Shown here: in pieces, positions 52,037 through 60,131 of the stretch | Layout: the number at the start of each line of letters is the position of its first letter | How positions within the stretch are numbered: position 1 is the stretch's first letter | DNA from: Fibrobacterota bacterium | Lineage (GTDB): Bacteria > Fibrobacterota > Fibrobacteria > UBA11236 | Assembly: GCA_019509785.1 (NCBI GenBank) | Contig: JAEKLQ010000049.1 | Location: 1 to 64,000, forward strand | Length of the DNA: 64,000 nucleotides | Direction of reading: 5' to 3' | Notes under the pieces: model-generated | What the model saw: the letters and a program-made list of their open reading frames with translations, nothing else | Told to the model about the DNA's origin: nothing | Database searches by the model: none | Position numbers and translations under genes: made by a program

Positions 52037-53442
52037 GCCGTCGCCGCCGCGACCTGGACCGGGCTTGGCGCTTCCCGCCGGCGCAGGCGCGCCGTCACCG
52101 TGAGGATCCAGGAGACCGCGATCAAGGCGGAGCAGCCGCTGGCGATGAGCGGTGCGTAATGCAGGCCATACTCGCCGTAGTGGCTGCGGGCCAGCAGCCA
52201 ACCCAAAGGAGCGGCCAGGCCCAACAGGCGCAAGGTGTTGAGGAAGAGGAACGGGAGTCCGCGGCCGAGGCCTTGGAATGCGCCGCTGGACACGATGCTC
52301 ATGCCGGCGAAGGCGTAGCCCAAGGTCGTGATGCCCAGGAAATGGTAGGCCGATGGATAGGCCGCCGGATCCGGATGGAACTTGGCGATCAGCGGACCGC
52401 GGCAGAAGTGGACGATCAGGCCGATGGTCGCCAGGCTGAAGAATGCCAAAGTCAGCCCTTGCCGCACCGTCTGGGCGACGCGCTCGTACTTGCCCGCGCC
52501 GAAATTCTGCCCCACCAAGGAGAGCACGGCCACCATGATGGAAAGCGACGGGAACACGGCGAAGGTTTCCAGGCGCGCGCCGATGCCGATGGCGGATACC
52601 GCCGCCGGGCCGAAGTCCGATGCCAACTTGGTCATGATGAAGACGTTGATGCCGATCAGGGATTGCGAAAGGATGGAGGGCAAGCCGACCTTGAAGGATT
52701 CGTAGAGCCCGCCGCGATCGGACCAATCGGGCCATAGGCGCAGCCGCAGCACGGTGGCTTTCCGCAAGAATATGGAGATCACCACGATCAGCGAGAGGCC
52801 GTTGCTGATGGATGCCGCCAGTCCCGCGCCGGTTACCCCTAGCCCCAGGCCGTGCCATGCGATCCCGGCGAAATGGAATTCGCGGAAGATCAGGAAGGGG
52901 GCGAAGCCGATATTGAGCAAGGTGCCGAGCATCATGCCCGACATCAAGGTGCGCGTGTTGCCTTCGGCGCGCAGGCCCGATCCCCACAGCAGCAAGAGCA
53001 CCAGGAACGGAACGCCGAGGAACAAGCTATTCAGGTAATGCCGCGTGAGGATCGCCGCTTCGGGAGATGCCTTTTGCGCCGCAAGATAAAAGGGAATCAG
53101 GACGGGGTAGAGGACCAGGAAAAAGACGAAGAGGGCCAGGCCCACCCATACGATCTGCGAAAGGGCGTTCTCGGCTTTGGCGTTTTCCTTCGCGCCCAGG
53201 TAGCGGGCCAGCACCGAGCTCGATCCGCTGGTGAGACCGTTGAACACCGCGAAGATGAGGTAGAAGAAGGGGAAGCCATAATTGAGGACAGCCAGGCTCG
53301 ATTCCATCCCGAGGCGGCTCACGTAAATCCCGTCGATGATATTGAGGAGCATGTGGGATGATGTTCCGATCAGCATCGGAATCGCCATCCGGAGGATATG
53401 CGGGAAAATTGCACCCTCGGTCAAATCTTTGGTTTTGCTCAA
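52033..53442 (-). CDS. MATE-family multidrug/Na+ efflux transporter
   Basis: A 469-aa protein with 12 predicted membrane helices. 'KDLTEGAIFPHILRMAIPMLIG' (seen as 'DLTEGAIFPHIL' plus 'MAIPMLIG') is the typical MATE/NorM N-terminus, and internal repeats such as 'LWGSGLRAEGNTRTLM' and 'VGQNFGAGKYERV' match family blocks. The start is taken as TTG 53442, since an internal ATG would remove the conserved N-terminus. That start overlaps the annotated lptC start on the other strand by ~45 nt. Substrates cannot be predicted. Confidence 0.88.
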   Translation of the reverse strand: MSKTKDLTEGAIFPHILRMAIPMLIGTSSHMLLNIIDGIYVSRLGMESSLAVLNYGFPFFYLIFAVFNGLTSGSSSVLARYLGAKENAKAENALSQIVWVGLALFVFFLVLYPVLIPFYLAAQKASPEAAILTRHYLNSLFLGVPFLVLLLLWGSGLRAEGNTRTLMSGMMLGTLLNIGFAPFLIFREFHFAGIAWHGLGLGVTGAGLAASISNGLSLIVVISIFLRKATVLRLRLWPDWSDRGGLYESFKVGLPSILSQSLIGINVFIMTKLASDFGPAAVSAIGIGARLETFAVFPSLSIMVAVLSLVGQNFGAGKYERVAQTVRQGLTLAFFSLATIGLIVHFCRGPLIAKFHPDPAAYPSAYHFLGITTLGYAFAGMSIVSSGAFQGLGRGLPFLFLNTLRLLGLAAPLGWLLARSHYGEYGLHYAPLIASGCSALIAVSWILTVTARLRRREAPSPVQVAAATA

Positions 53443-54249
53443 CTTAGGGTGCCTTGGATAAAAGACGGTCTTGTTCTAGCGGCTTGCTCGCATATCGAAG
53501 AAGCCCCGACCGCCAAGGGTCCGAAAAAGGAACTGCCCCTCGCCGAGTACAAAGACACCACCATCCTGAGCATGTACGAAGGCGCCCACTTAAGCTGGAT
53601 CCTCAAGACCAAGTACTTGGTGAAATGGCCCCGAACCGACCTGGTGCGCGCGAAGCCGGTGGACTTGGTGCTCTACGACAGCTTGGGGAAATCCTTGATG
53701 CACGTGACCTCCGATTCGGGTTCGGTCGACGAAGCGGTCAGCTTCCTTGCCGCCTCCGGCCACGTACACGGCCATTCCGAGAAGGGCGTGGACATCCAAT
53801 CCGATTCCCTGCGCTGGAACAAGGCCATCAACCAAATCAGCACCGAGGCCAAAGTACGCGTCGTCTCGGAGGAAGGGGACGTCCTTACCGGGAAAGGCTT
53901 CGTCTCCGATGCCAAGTTGGACAATTGGCAGATCCTTTCCGACGTGAAAGGCGTTTTCCAGAAAGTGGAGGAACGTTTCCAAAATGCGGACTCCACTGGG
54001 AACCCCCCCGCGGACAGCGCCAAACGAGCCGCTCCGTCGGATACGGCGCATAAAGGCGGACCCGCGACCGGCGCCACTCCGATCGGAACCGGGCTTCCGG
54101 CATCCGCCACCGGGACCCCGACGCAAGGGGCATCAACCTCACCGAGTCCGACGCTAGCGCCCGCGCCTTCACCCGCGCCGACTTCCGTCCCGGCCCCGTC
54201 TGCGCCCTCGCCCTCGCCTGGAAACGATCATCCGAAGGCTCCCAAATGA
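53398..54249 (+). CDS. lptC: LPS-export LptC-like protein (probable lipoprotein or membrane-anchored)
   Basis: A 283-aa frame whose central part matches LptC/OstA-type beta-taco proteins ('KDTTILSMYEGAHLSWILKTKYL', given as 'KDTTILSMYEGAHL' and 'SWILKTKYL'; 'VDLVLYDSLGKSLMHVTSD', 'VDIQSDSLRWNKAINQ', 'GKGFVSDAKLDNWQI'). LptC bridges LptB2FG to LptA in LPS transport. 'LVLAAC' at ~30-35 resembles a lipobox. The start is doubtful: ATG 53398 (GGAGG only 2 nt upstream) overlaps the divergent MATE gene, and GTG 53449 would leave a very short signal. The C-terminal ~85 residues are a Pro/Ala/Ser-rich disordered tail. The stop overlaps the next gene (ATGA). Confidence 0.78.
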   Translation: MRENCTLGQIFGFAQLRVPWIKDGLVLAACSHIEEAPTAKGPKKELPLAEYKDTTILSMYEGAHLSWILKTKYLVKWPRTDLVRAKPVDLVLYDSLGKSLMHVTSDSGSVDEAVSFLAASGHVHGHSEKGVDIQSDSLRWNKAINQISTEAKVRVVSEEGDVLTGKGFVSDAKLDNWQILSDVKGVFQKVEERFQNADSTGNPPADSAKRAAPSDTAHKGGPATGATPIGTGLPASATGTPTQGASTSPSPTLAPAPSPAPTSVPAPSAPSPSPGNDHPKAPK

Positions 54250-55661
54250 AGGCCGGGTTTAAAGGCCTGGGGGCTTTTTGCGTACTGGCCACGGCTCTGG
54301 CTTCAGCCCTTCCGACCGCGCCGGAACCGGAACGCAACGCGCCCTTAATCATGGAGAACGCGGATCGCTTCGAGGGGTACCGCAGCCGCGGCGAATACGT
54401 GCTGAGCGGGAAGGTCCGTTTCCGGCATGGCGAATTGCGGCTGGAGACCGAACGCGCCGTCTGGCAGAAGGACCGAAACATCGTCCTATGCGAATCGGGG
54501 ATGCGCATCACGCGCAATGGGGCCTTGCTGACCGCCGAACGCGGGACCTACGACAAGAGCCTGGGGCAGGCCACCGCCCAAGGGAAGGTGTTCATGCGCG
54601 ACAGTAGCGGCGAAGTTACCGCTACCGGACAGGGCATCGTCTATATGCGCTTCCGGCATCTGGCCACCTTGACGGGCGATCCCGAAGTGCGCCGTTTCTA
54701 CCCGAAGAAGGACTCGGCGAAGGCCGCCTCGGCCACCCCCGCGAAAGGATCGGCCGTTCCTACGAAGGACGCCGCCAAGCCGGCGTCGGCGGACTCGGAG
54801 GGCCCGGATACCTTGTCCATCAAGGGCGATGTCATGACTTACAACGATTCCGCGCGCATGGCCGTCGCCGACGGGCATGTCCGCATCGATCGGGACAAGA
54901 TGCACATCACCTGCCGCAAGGCCGAATACCATGAGACGGCGGATTCCCTTTTCCTGATCGGCGATCCGCAGGTGATCGTGGACGACAACCAGGTGAAAGG
55001 CGAAATCATGCGGCTGGGGATGCACGGCGAAGAGATCAAGAGCTTGCTCGTGAAAGGGAAAGCCCAGGCCCACTCCTTGGAGCCCGCCACCGATTCCAGC
55101 GTCGCCCGCCAATCGGACGTGAAGGGCGATAGCCTTTTCCTGGCCTTCAAGGAGAAGGCCATCGACAGCGTGCAGGTTTTCAAGAACGCCAACGGGGCCT
55201 ATTTCGACGTGGACAAGCCCGATTACGTCAATAAGATGAGCGGCGACTACATGGTGCTGCGCTTCGCGGGCAAGCAGGTGGCCAGCGCCAACGTGCTGGG
55301 AGGTACGGCGGGGGCAGCCAAGAGCACCTATTATCATTTCGAGCGGAAGTCGTTGAAAGGAAAGAATGACGCCGAAGGCGACACCATCGATTTCGCCTTC
55401 AAGAACGGCCGCGTGGATGAGGTGCTGGTGAAGGGTACCGCCAAGGGAACCTATTTCGGCGAAAAGCAGAAGGCGCAAGGCACGGCATCCGGATCCGCGG
55501 ATTCGACCGCCTCTCCGGGAGCGAAGCCTAGCGCTCCGCCTCGCGATAGCTTGCGGGCGGTCCCCCGCCTACCGGCGACGGCTCCCGTACACGCGCCCAT
55601 CCGCCCGACGCCGGGAGGCAACGAGCCGCCCGGCAACGGCGCTCCGAGAAAGGTGAACTGA
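54246..55661 (+). CDS. lptA: LptA/OstA-like LPS transport protein with two OstA regions
   Basis: A 471-aa exported protein (signal peptide 'GLGAFCVLATALASALP'), far longer than the ~185 aa of E. coli LptA. The first OstA region (~33-150) has 'MENADRFEGYRSRGEYVLSG' and 'LLTAERGTYDKSLGQATAQG'. An Ala/Lys/Pro linker (~150-185) leads to a second region ('SIKGDVMTYNDSARMAVADG', 'ITCRKAEYHETADSLFLIG', 'AYFDVDKPDYVNKMSGDYM'). A Pro-rich tail ends the protein. The family forms a periplasmic bridge for LPS to the outer membrane. Gene order lptC-lptA-lptB supports the call. Symbol is used for the position and family. Confidence 0.8.
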   Translation: MKAGFKGLGAFCVLATALASALPTAPEPERNAPLIMENADRFEGYRSRGEYVLSGKVRFRHGELRLETERAVWQKDRNIVLCESGMRITRNGALLTAERGTYDKSLGQATAQGKVFMRDSSGEVTATGQGIVYMRFRHLATLTGDPEVRRFYPKKDSAKAASATPAKGSAVPTKDAAKPASADSEGPDTLSIKGDVMTYNDSARMAVADGHVRIDRDKMHITCRKAEYHETADSLFLIGDPQVIVDDNQVKGEIMRLGMHGEEIKSLLVKGKAQAHSLEPATDSSVARQSDVKGDSLFLAFKEKAIDSVQVFKNANGAYFDVDKPDYVNKMSGDYMVLRFAGKQVASANVLGGTAGAAKSTYYHFERKSLKGKNDAEGDTIDFAFKNGRVDEVLVKGTAKGTYFGEKQKAQGTASGSADSTASPGAKPSAPPRDSLRAVPRLPATAPVHAPIRPTPGGNEPPGNGAPRKVN

Positions 55662-56383
55662 TGCAGATCATGGCCGAGTCCCTGGTCAAGATTTACAACG
55701 GCCGTCGCGTAGTGGACGGCGTGAGTTTCCACGTGAACCAGGGCGAGGTGGTGGGATTGCTCGGGCCCAACGGGGCGGGGAAGACCACCTCCTTCTACAT
55801 GATCGTCGGCATGATCCGCGCCAATGCGGGGAACATCCGCATCGGCGATGCGGACGTTTCGCATATGCCGATGTACAAGCGCGCCCGCCTGGGCGTAGGC
55901 TACCTTGCCCAGGAAACATCGGTGTTCCGCAAGCTCACGGTGGAGGAAAACATCCTCGCCATCCTGCAGACCCGGAAATTGTCGCGGGCCCAATGCCGGC
56001 AGGAAACCGATCGCCTGATGGAGGAATTCCACATCGCGCATTTGCGGAAGCACCGCGCCAACACCCTTTCGGGCGGCGAACGCCGCCGCCTGGAGATCGC
56101 CCGCGCCCTGACCACCAACCCGAAGTTCCTCCTGCTCGACGAGCCTTTCGCCGGCATCGACCCCATCGCCGTCGAGGACATCCAATCGGTTATATTTAAC
56201 CTCCGGGACAAAGGCATGGGCATCCTTATCACCGACCATAGCGTTCGGGAAACCCTGGCCACCACCAACCGGGCTTACATCATGTTCGAAGGCAAGGTAT
56301 TGGTGGAAGGCACGGCGGAACACCTCTCGCGCGACGAAGAAGCGCGCCGCATATACCTCGGCAAGTCCTTTTCCCTGGGATGA
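55661..56383 (+). CDS. lptB: LPS export ABC transporter ATPase LptB
   Basis: A 240-aa ABC ATPase. Walker A 'GPNGAGKTT' (35-43), Q-loop 'YLAQETSVF', signature 'LSGGERRRLEIARAL' (136-150), Walker B 'FLLLDEPFAGIDPIAV' and switch His in 'ITDHSVRET'. The 'FAGIDPIAVEDIQ' and 'DHNVRETL'-like sequences are characteristic of LptB, which powers LPS extraction with LptFG. Its start overlaps the upstream stop by one base (TGATG). lptF and lptG are not in the window. The stop is followed by a large nested palindrome. Confidence 0.95.
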   Translation: MQIMAESLVKIYNGRRVVDGVSFHVNQGEVVGLLGPNGAGKTTSFYMIVGMIRANAGNIRIGDADVSHMPMYKRARLGVGYLAQETSVFRKLTVEENILAILQTRKLSRAQCRQETDRLMEEFHIAHLRKHRANTLSGGERRRLEIARALTTNPKFLLLDEPFAGIDPIAVEDIQSVIFNLRDKGMGILITDHSVRETLATTNRAYIMFEGKVLVEGTAEHLSRDEEARRIYLGKSFSLG

Positions 56384-56387
56384 TCGA

Positions 56388-56550
56388 ATGGGTACCTCTA
56401 ATCGTGTCTTCCTGCCTGCGGCCGGCTGCGCGAGCCGGGGGCTGCGTCATGCTCAGTCGCGATATTCTCCGAATATCGCTCCTTCCCCTTCCTTGCCCGC
56501 GGCTCGCTCGCACGGCCTCGGCTATGGAATCCACGATTAGAGGTACCCAT
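56388..56550. repeat. Large nested palindrome filling the lptB-rpoN gap
   Basis: Outer arms are a perfect 19-bp inverted repeat: ATGGGTACCTCTAATCGTG at 56388-56406 and its reverse complement at 56532-56550. After a 2-nt internal mismatch the stem continues (TTCC 56409-56412 with GGAA 56526-56529). Middle arms pair imperfectly (GGCCG 56420-56424 with 56513-56517; TGCG 56427-56430 with 56509-56512; CGAGCC 56431-56436 with 56501-56506; GGGC 56439-56442 with 56495-56498). The centre is a perfect 9-bp hairpin GCGATATTC-TCC-GAATATCGC (56459-56479). The right outer arm includes AGAGG, the likely rpoN ribosome binding site. It could be a MITE/REP-like element or a transcript-level control hairpin. 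Confidence 0.85.
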
Positions 56551-56552
56551 AC

Positions 56553-58298
56553 ATGAATTTCGGACTCGATCTGAACATGAACGTAGGGCTGGAGCAGAAG
56601 CTCTCGCCCCAGATGATCCAATCTCTCAAGCTCTTGCAGATGAATTCCATGGAGCTGGAGCTGGTGGTCAAGCAAGAGCTGGAAACTAATCCCCTGCTGG
56701 AGCCGACGGAAGACGACGAGCCGCAGCAGGAGGCGGCGCCCGACGACGAAGTGGCGCAGGCCGAAGAGCGCGTGGCCGAACCGATCGTCGAGGCCCCGAG
56801 CCCCGAGACCGCCGAGGAGCGGGAGTCGCAAACCAGCCCCGCGGAGGCGGAGCTCGACAAGGTCATCCCCGAGGATACCAAGGACAAGAACGAAATCGAT
56901 TGGGAGACCTATCTCGAAGACGGTTTCGATCTGGGCGATAAGCGCACCGAGGAGCTGGAAAGCCCGGATGAACGCTTCGAGAAGGTTCCCGTCTATTCCA
57001 AGACCCTGCAGGACCACCTGCTCGGGCAATTGCAGGATCGCACCATCCCGGCCGAGGTGGAGCCCCTGGTGGAATACCTGATCAACAGCTTGGATGAGCG
57101 CGGTTACCTCGTGCCCGAAAGCAAGATCGAGCCCGAGCCGGAGGAAGAGGAGGACGATGACATCATCGGTAAGCCGGCCGCCGCGAATCCGGCTTCGCCC
57201 GACCCGGTGCGGAAAGCCTCCGAAGCGCGTGCCTTAGCCGCTTCCTTGGACCATGCCTCCGACCCTTCCGACCGGAAAGGAGCGGTGAGGCTTCGTCCCC
57301 AGTCGGTTGCGCCCGAGATCGCCGAACCCATCGTCAAGGAGATCCAGGCCATCATCGACGGTTCCCTCGATCTGGATGCCGCCTCCCCCGAGGTACGGGA
57401 GGCTCTCCACGTCCTGCAAAGCCTCGATCCCGCCGGCATCGGCGCGCGCAACCTGCGGGAATGCCTTCTGCTCCAGATCTACCGCTATGGAAGGGTGAGC
57501 CCGCTGGCCAAGCGCATCGTCGAGGAGGAGTTCGAACTCCTGGAGAAGCTGAAGGTCGCCGCCATCGCCAAGAAGTTCGATCAGCCTCCTGAATTGATCC
57601 AGGCCGCCATGAAGGAGATCGGCGGGCTCGAGCCGCATCCCGGCCGCCAGGTGAGCGCGAGCATGGCCAATCCCATCACCCCCGATCTTATCGTCGAGGA
57701 AGTGGATGGCGAACTGGTGCTGATGCTGAACGATCGGACGGTTCCCTCGCTCAAGGTTTCGCGCGCCTACGCGGAACTCCTCAAGAAGGGCAGTAAGGCC
57801 AGTACGGAAGAGAAAAAATACGTACGCGAGAAGCTCAACTCCGCCACCTGGCTCATCCGCGCCATCGAGCAGCGCAAGTCCACCATGCTTAAGGTGATGC
57901 AAGCCATCATCGAGAGCCAGCCGGATTTCTTCAAGGAAGGGCCCACGCATCTGCGTCCGCTCATCTTGCAGGACGTGGCGGATAAGATCGGGATGCACAT
58001 CTCCACGGTCAGCCGGGTGACGAACGGGAAATACGTCCAGACCAGCCACGGCATTTTCGAGCTGAAGTACTTCTTCACCGCCGGCGTAACCCAAGCCGAC
58101 GGGCGGGAAATCTCCTCGGTTACCACTAAGGATGAAATCAAAAAGCTCATCGAGTCGGAGGATACCAAACGGCCCCTGAGCGATCAGAAAATCGTCGAGA
58201 TCCTTAAGGCCAAGGGTTTGGACGTGGCCCGCCGGACCGTGGCCAAATACCGGGACCAATTGGAAATCCTGCCGGCGCGATTGCGCAAGCAATATTGA
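56553..58298 (+). CDS. rpoN: RNA polymerase sigma-54 factor
   Basis: A 581-aa protein. Region I opens 'LNMNVGLEQKLSPQMIQSLKLLQM' (as 'GLEQKLSPQMIQSLKLLQ' in ~12-29), needed for enhancer-dependent activation. An acidic, variable region II (~50-200) follows, longer than usual with Glu/Asp/Pro-rich sequence. The core-binding and DNA-binding regions contain 'LQSLDPAGIGARNLRECL', 'MHISTVSRVTNGKYVQT' (helix-turn-helix) and the RpoN box 'ARRTVAKYR' (~559-567). ATG 56553 lies right after the nested palindrome, whose right arm supplies AGAGG. The order lptB-rpoN-hpf is conserved in many diderms. Confidence 0.95.
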   Translation: MNFGLDLNMNVGLEQKLSPQMIQSLKLLQMNSMELELVVKQELETNPLLEPTEDDEPQQEAAPDDEVAQAEERVAEPIVEAPSPETAEERESQTSPAEAELDKVIPEDTKDKNEIDWETYLEDGFDLGDKRTEELESPDERFEKVPVYSKTLQDHLLGQLQDRTIPAEVEPLVEYLINSLDERGYLVPESKIEPEPEEEEDDDIIGKPAAANPASPDPVRKASEARALAASLDHASDPSDRKGAVRLRPQSVAPEIAEPIVKEIQAIIDGSLDLDAASPEVREALHVLQSLDPAGIGARNLRECLLLQIYRYGRVSPLAKRIVEEEFELLEKLKVAAIAKKFDQPPELIQAAMKEIGGLEPHPGRQVSASMANPITPDLIVEEVDGELVLMLNDRTVPSLKVSRAYAELLKKGSKASTEEKKYVREKLNSATWLIRAIEQRKSTMLKVMQAIIESQPDFFKEGPTHLRPLILQDVADKIGMHISTVSRVTNGKYVQTSHGIFELKYFFTAGVTQADGREISSVTTKDEIKKLIESEDTKRPLSDQKIVEILKAKGLDVARRTVAKYRDQLEILPARLRKQY

Positions 58299-58647
58299 TG
58301 GATGCAAAGGCCCTGCCAATCGTATTTCCGTGAATCCGGCGGAATCGGGCGGGGCTTTCCCCCATCGGGCGGGACTTGTTCGGAAATGCCAAGCGATGGC
58401 CGAAGTACGGCTTGACAATCCTCGGACCTGGCGCGTAAGATACGTTTATGCGCCCGGCGACCCTTCCCCCGCTTCGATGGACAAGGAGGAGGAAGACCAG
58501 GCGCATGCGAGCACCCCACCCATTCCCCATCGGACAACTTGACGCGACCGGGTGCTCACCTGACGGAAAGCCATTTATGTAGATTGAAGGGTGGGTAACC
58601 CTCCTCCGTCCACCGGAATGGGGCCCCTTCTTCCAAAGGAGAAAAAC
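58299..58647. other. 349-bp intergenic region between rpoN and hpf
   Basis: No supportable gene; a 70-codon open frame at 58330-58542 lacks a ribosome binding site and coding character. It holds one good sigma-70-type promoter (58412-58441) and, just before hpf, the AAGGAG ribosome binding site. A second TTGACG at 58539-58544 has no matching -10. No terminator with a T-run is visible after rpoN. Confidence 0.6.
58412..58441 (+). promoter_or_regulatory. Sigma-70-type promoter candidate upstream of hpf
   Basis: TTGACA at 58412-58417 matches the -35 consensus exactly. TAAGAT at 58436-58441 is a 5/6 match to TATAAT, and the spacing is 18 nt. Transcription would start near 58448, giving a ~200-nt leader before hpf-hprK. 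Independent expression of hpf from rpoN would suit a stationary-phase ribosome factor. Confidence 0.5.
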
Positions 58648-58968
58648 ATGAAGATCCAGATCACCGCGCGGCACTTCCATGCCTCCCCCCAATTGCATGC
58701 CGGATTGAAGGAAAGCCTGGACAAGATCGAGAAATTCAACGACTCCATAACCGGAGCGCATGTTATTTTGGACGCCGAGAAAAGCGGCATACGCCGGGCC
58801 GAAATCATCGTGCGCGTCTTGGACAAGACGATCTGCGCCCACGCGGAAGAGGACAACATGTACAAGGCCATCGACGCGATGTTGGAAAAGGTGGAACGAC
58901 AGTTGAAGAAAGAGAACGAGAAACTCAAGGTCCATAAGTCCGTGCCGGCCTCGACCCTGGCCGGCTGA
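58648..58968 (+). CDS. hpf: Ribosome hibernation promoting factor (short HPF/RaiA type)
   Basis: A 106-aa protein of the sigma-54-modulation family. 'MKIQITARHFHASPQLHAGL' start, 'FNDSITGAHVILDAEK' and 'VRVLDKTICAHAEEDNMYKAID' blocks (displayed separately) match the HPF/RaiA fold that binds the ribosome and inactivates it in stationary phase. The length is the short form with a Lys-rich C-terminal helix; the long-form dimerisation domain is absent. AAGGAG precedes the ATG. Its stop is 11 nt before hprK, so the two are co-transcribed. Confidence 0.93.
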   Translation: MKIQITARHFHASPQLHAGLKESLDKIEKFNDSITGAHVILDAEKSGIRRAEIIVRVLDKTICAHAEEDNMYKAIDAMLEKVERQLKKENEKLKVHKSVPASTLAG

Positions 58969-58979
58969 ACACGAGGTCC

Positions 58980-59996
58980 ATGCCAGAAAGCATCGAATTC
59001 AACAGACTCGAGATTAACCGCAAGAGATCCCTCCCAGTGAGGGATTTCTATTATCAGTTTCGGGACGAGCTGTCATTAGCCCTTAAGACCCCGGAATCGT
59101 CCCTCTGCACCGAGATCATCGAGGCCAATCTGCACCGCCCGGGCCTGGCCCTGGCGGGTTTCACCGGCGTCTACTCCTACCAGCGGGTCCAGATCATCGG
59201 GACCACGGAATGGTCTTACCTGGAATCGGTGGGCGCCGAAAAGCGCTGTGAGATCTTCGCGCGCCTGCAGGATTACCGTTCGCCCCTCTGGGTCCTCACG
59301 CATAACGCCGGGCTCCACGAGGAGCTCTTGCAGATGTGCCTCAGCCAGAACGTTCCCATCATCACCACTTCGCGCGAGACGTTGGACTTCTGCACCGAGG
59401 TGCAGGACATCCTGGAGGATTGGTTCGCCCCTTATTGCTCCGTGCACGCATCCTTGGTCGACGTATACGGCGTGGGCATGCTCTACGTGGGCGAAAGCGG
59501 CGTGGGCAAGTCGGAATGCGTGCTCGACCTGGTGGAGCGCGGCCATCGCCTCGTCGCCGACGACATCGTGCACCTGATCCGCAAGGGCCATTCCATCATC
59601 GGCAAGGGCAACAAGATCCTCGGCCACCACATGGAAATCCGCGGCATCGGCATCGTGGACGTCGGGAAGCTCTTCGGCATCCGCGCCATTCGCAACACCA
59701 AGAAGGTGGAAGTGGTGGTGGAGCTGCAGAAATGGCGGGACGGCGAGAACTACGAGCGGACCGGCCTGGATCCCCTCACCACCGACGTCATCGGCGTGCC
59801 GGTGTCCAAGGTCATTATCCCCATCTCGCCGGGGAAGAACATCACCGTGATTTCCGAAGTCATCGCGATGAACATGCTGCTCAAAATGAACGGCATAGAC
59901 GCGGCGAAACTGTTCAACGAGAAGCTGATCGAGACCATGAAGAACAAATCCCGGCTCAACTCGCTGACGCGGCTAAGCACCGAAGTCTACGAGTAA
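58980..59996 (+). CDS. hprK: HPr kinase/phosphorylase
   Basis: A 338-aa bifunctional enzyme that phosphorylates HPr on Ser46 using ATP or PPi and reverses the reaction. The N-terminal domain (~1-150) precedes the catalytic domain with 'HASLVDVYGVG' (H156), Walker A 'GESGVGKS' (171-178), 'RLVADDIV' and the signature 'EIRGIGIVDV' (219-228). HprK is the hub of carbon catabolite control in Gram-positives and is found in many diderms next to rpoN and hpf. Here ptsH and ptsI follow 3 genes downstream. GAGG lies 5 nt before the ATG. Confidence 0.95.
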   Translation: MPESIEFNRLEINRKRSLPVRDFYYQFRDELSLALKTPESSLCTEIIEANLHRPGLALAGFTGVYSYQRVQIIGTTEWSYLESVGAEKRCEIFARLQDYRSPLWVLTHNAGLHEELLQMCLSQNVPIITTSRETLDFCTEVQDILEDWFAPYCSVHASLVDVYGVGMLYVGESGVGKSECVLDLVERGHRLVADDIVHLIRKGHSIIGKGNKILGHHMEIRGIGIVDVGKLFGIRAIRNTKKVEVVVELQKWRDGENYERTGLDPLTTDVIGVPVSKVIIPISPGKNITVISEVIAMNMLLKMNGIDAAKLFNEKLIETMKNKSRLNSLTRLSTEVYE

Positions 59997-60131
59997 TCGT
60001 CCCGTGGGCCGGTTCCGGCCCGGGATGGGGCCGCGGCCGGACTTAGTTATGGCCTCAATAAGCTATATTTGCGATAATTACCGGAAAACGGAGGATTTCC
60101 GCCGACGCGCCCCAGCGCCCGGTATTTCGTC

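Noticed and set aside
58330-58542. 70-codon open frame between rpoN and hpf
   Set aside because: No ribosome binding site, spans the best promoter candidate, and shows no protein-like pattern.
60006-60021. Perfect GGGCCGG-TT-CCGGCCC hairpin after hprK as terminator
   Set aside because: The loop is only 2 nt and no T-run follows, so intrinsic termination is not supported.
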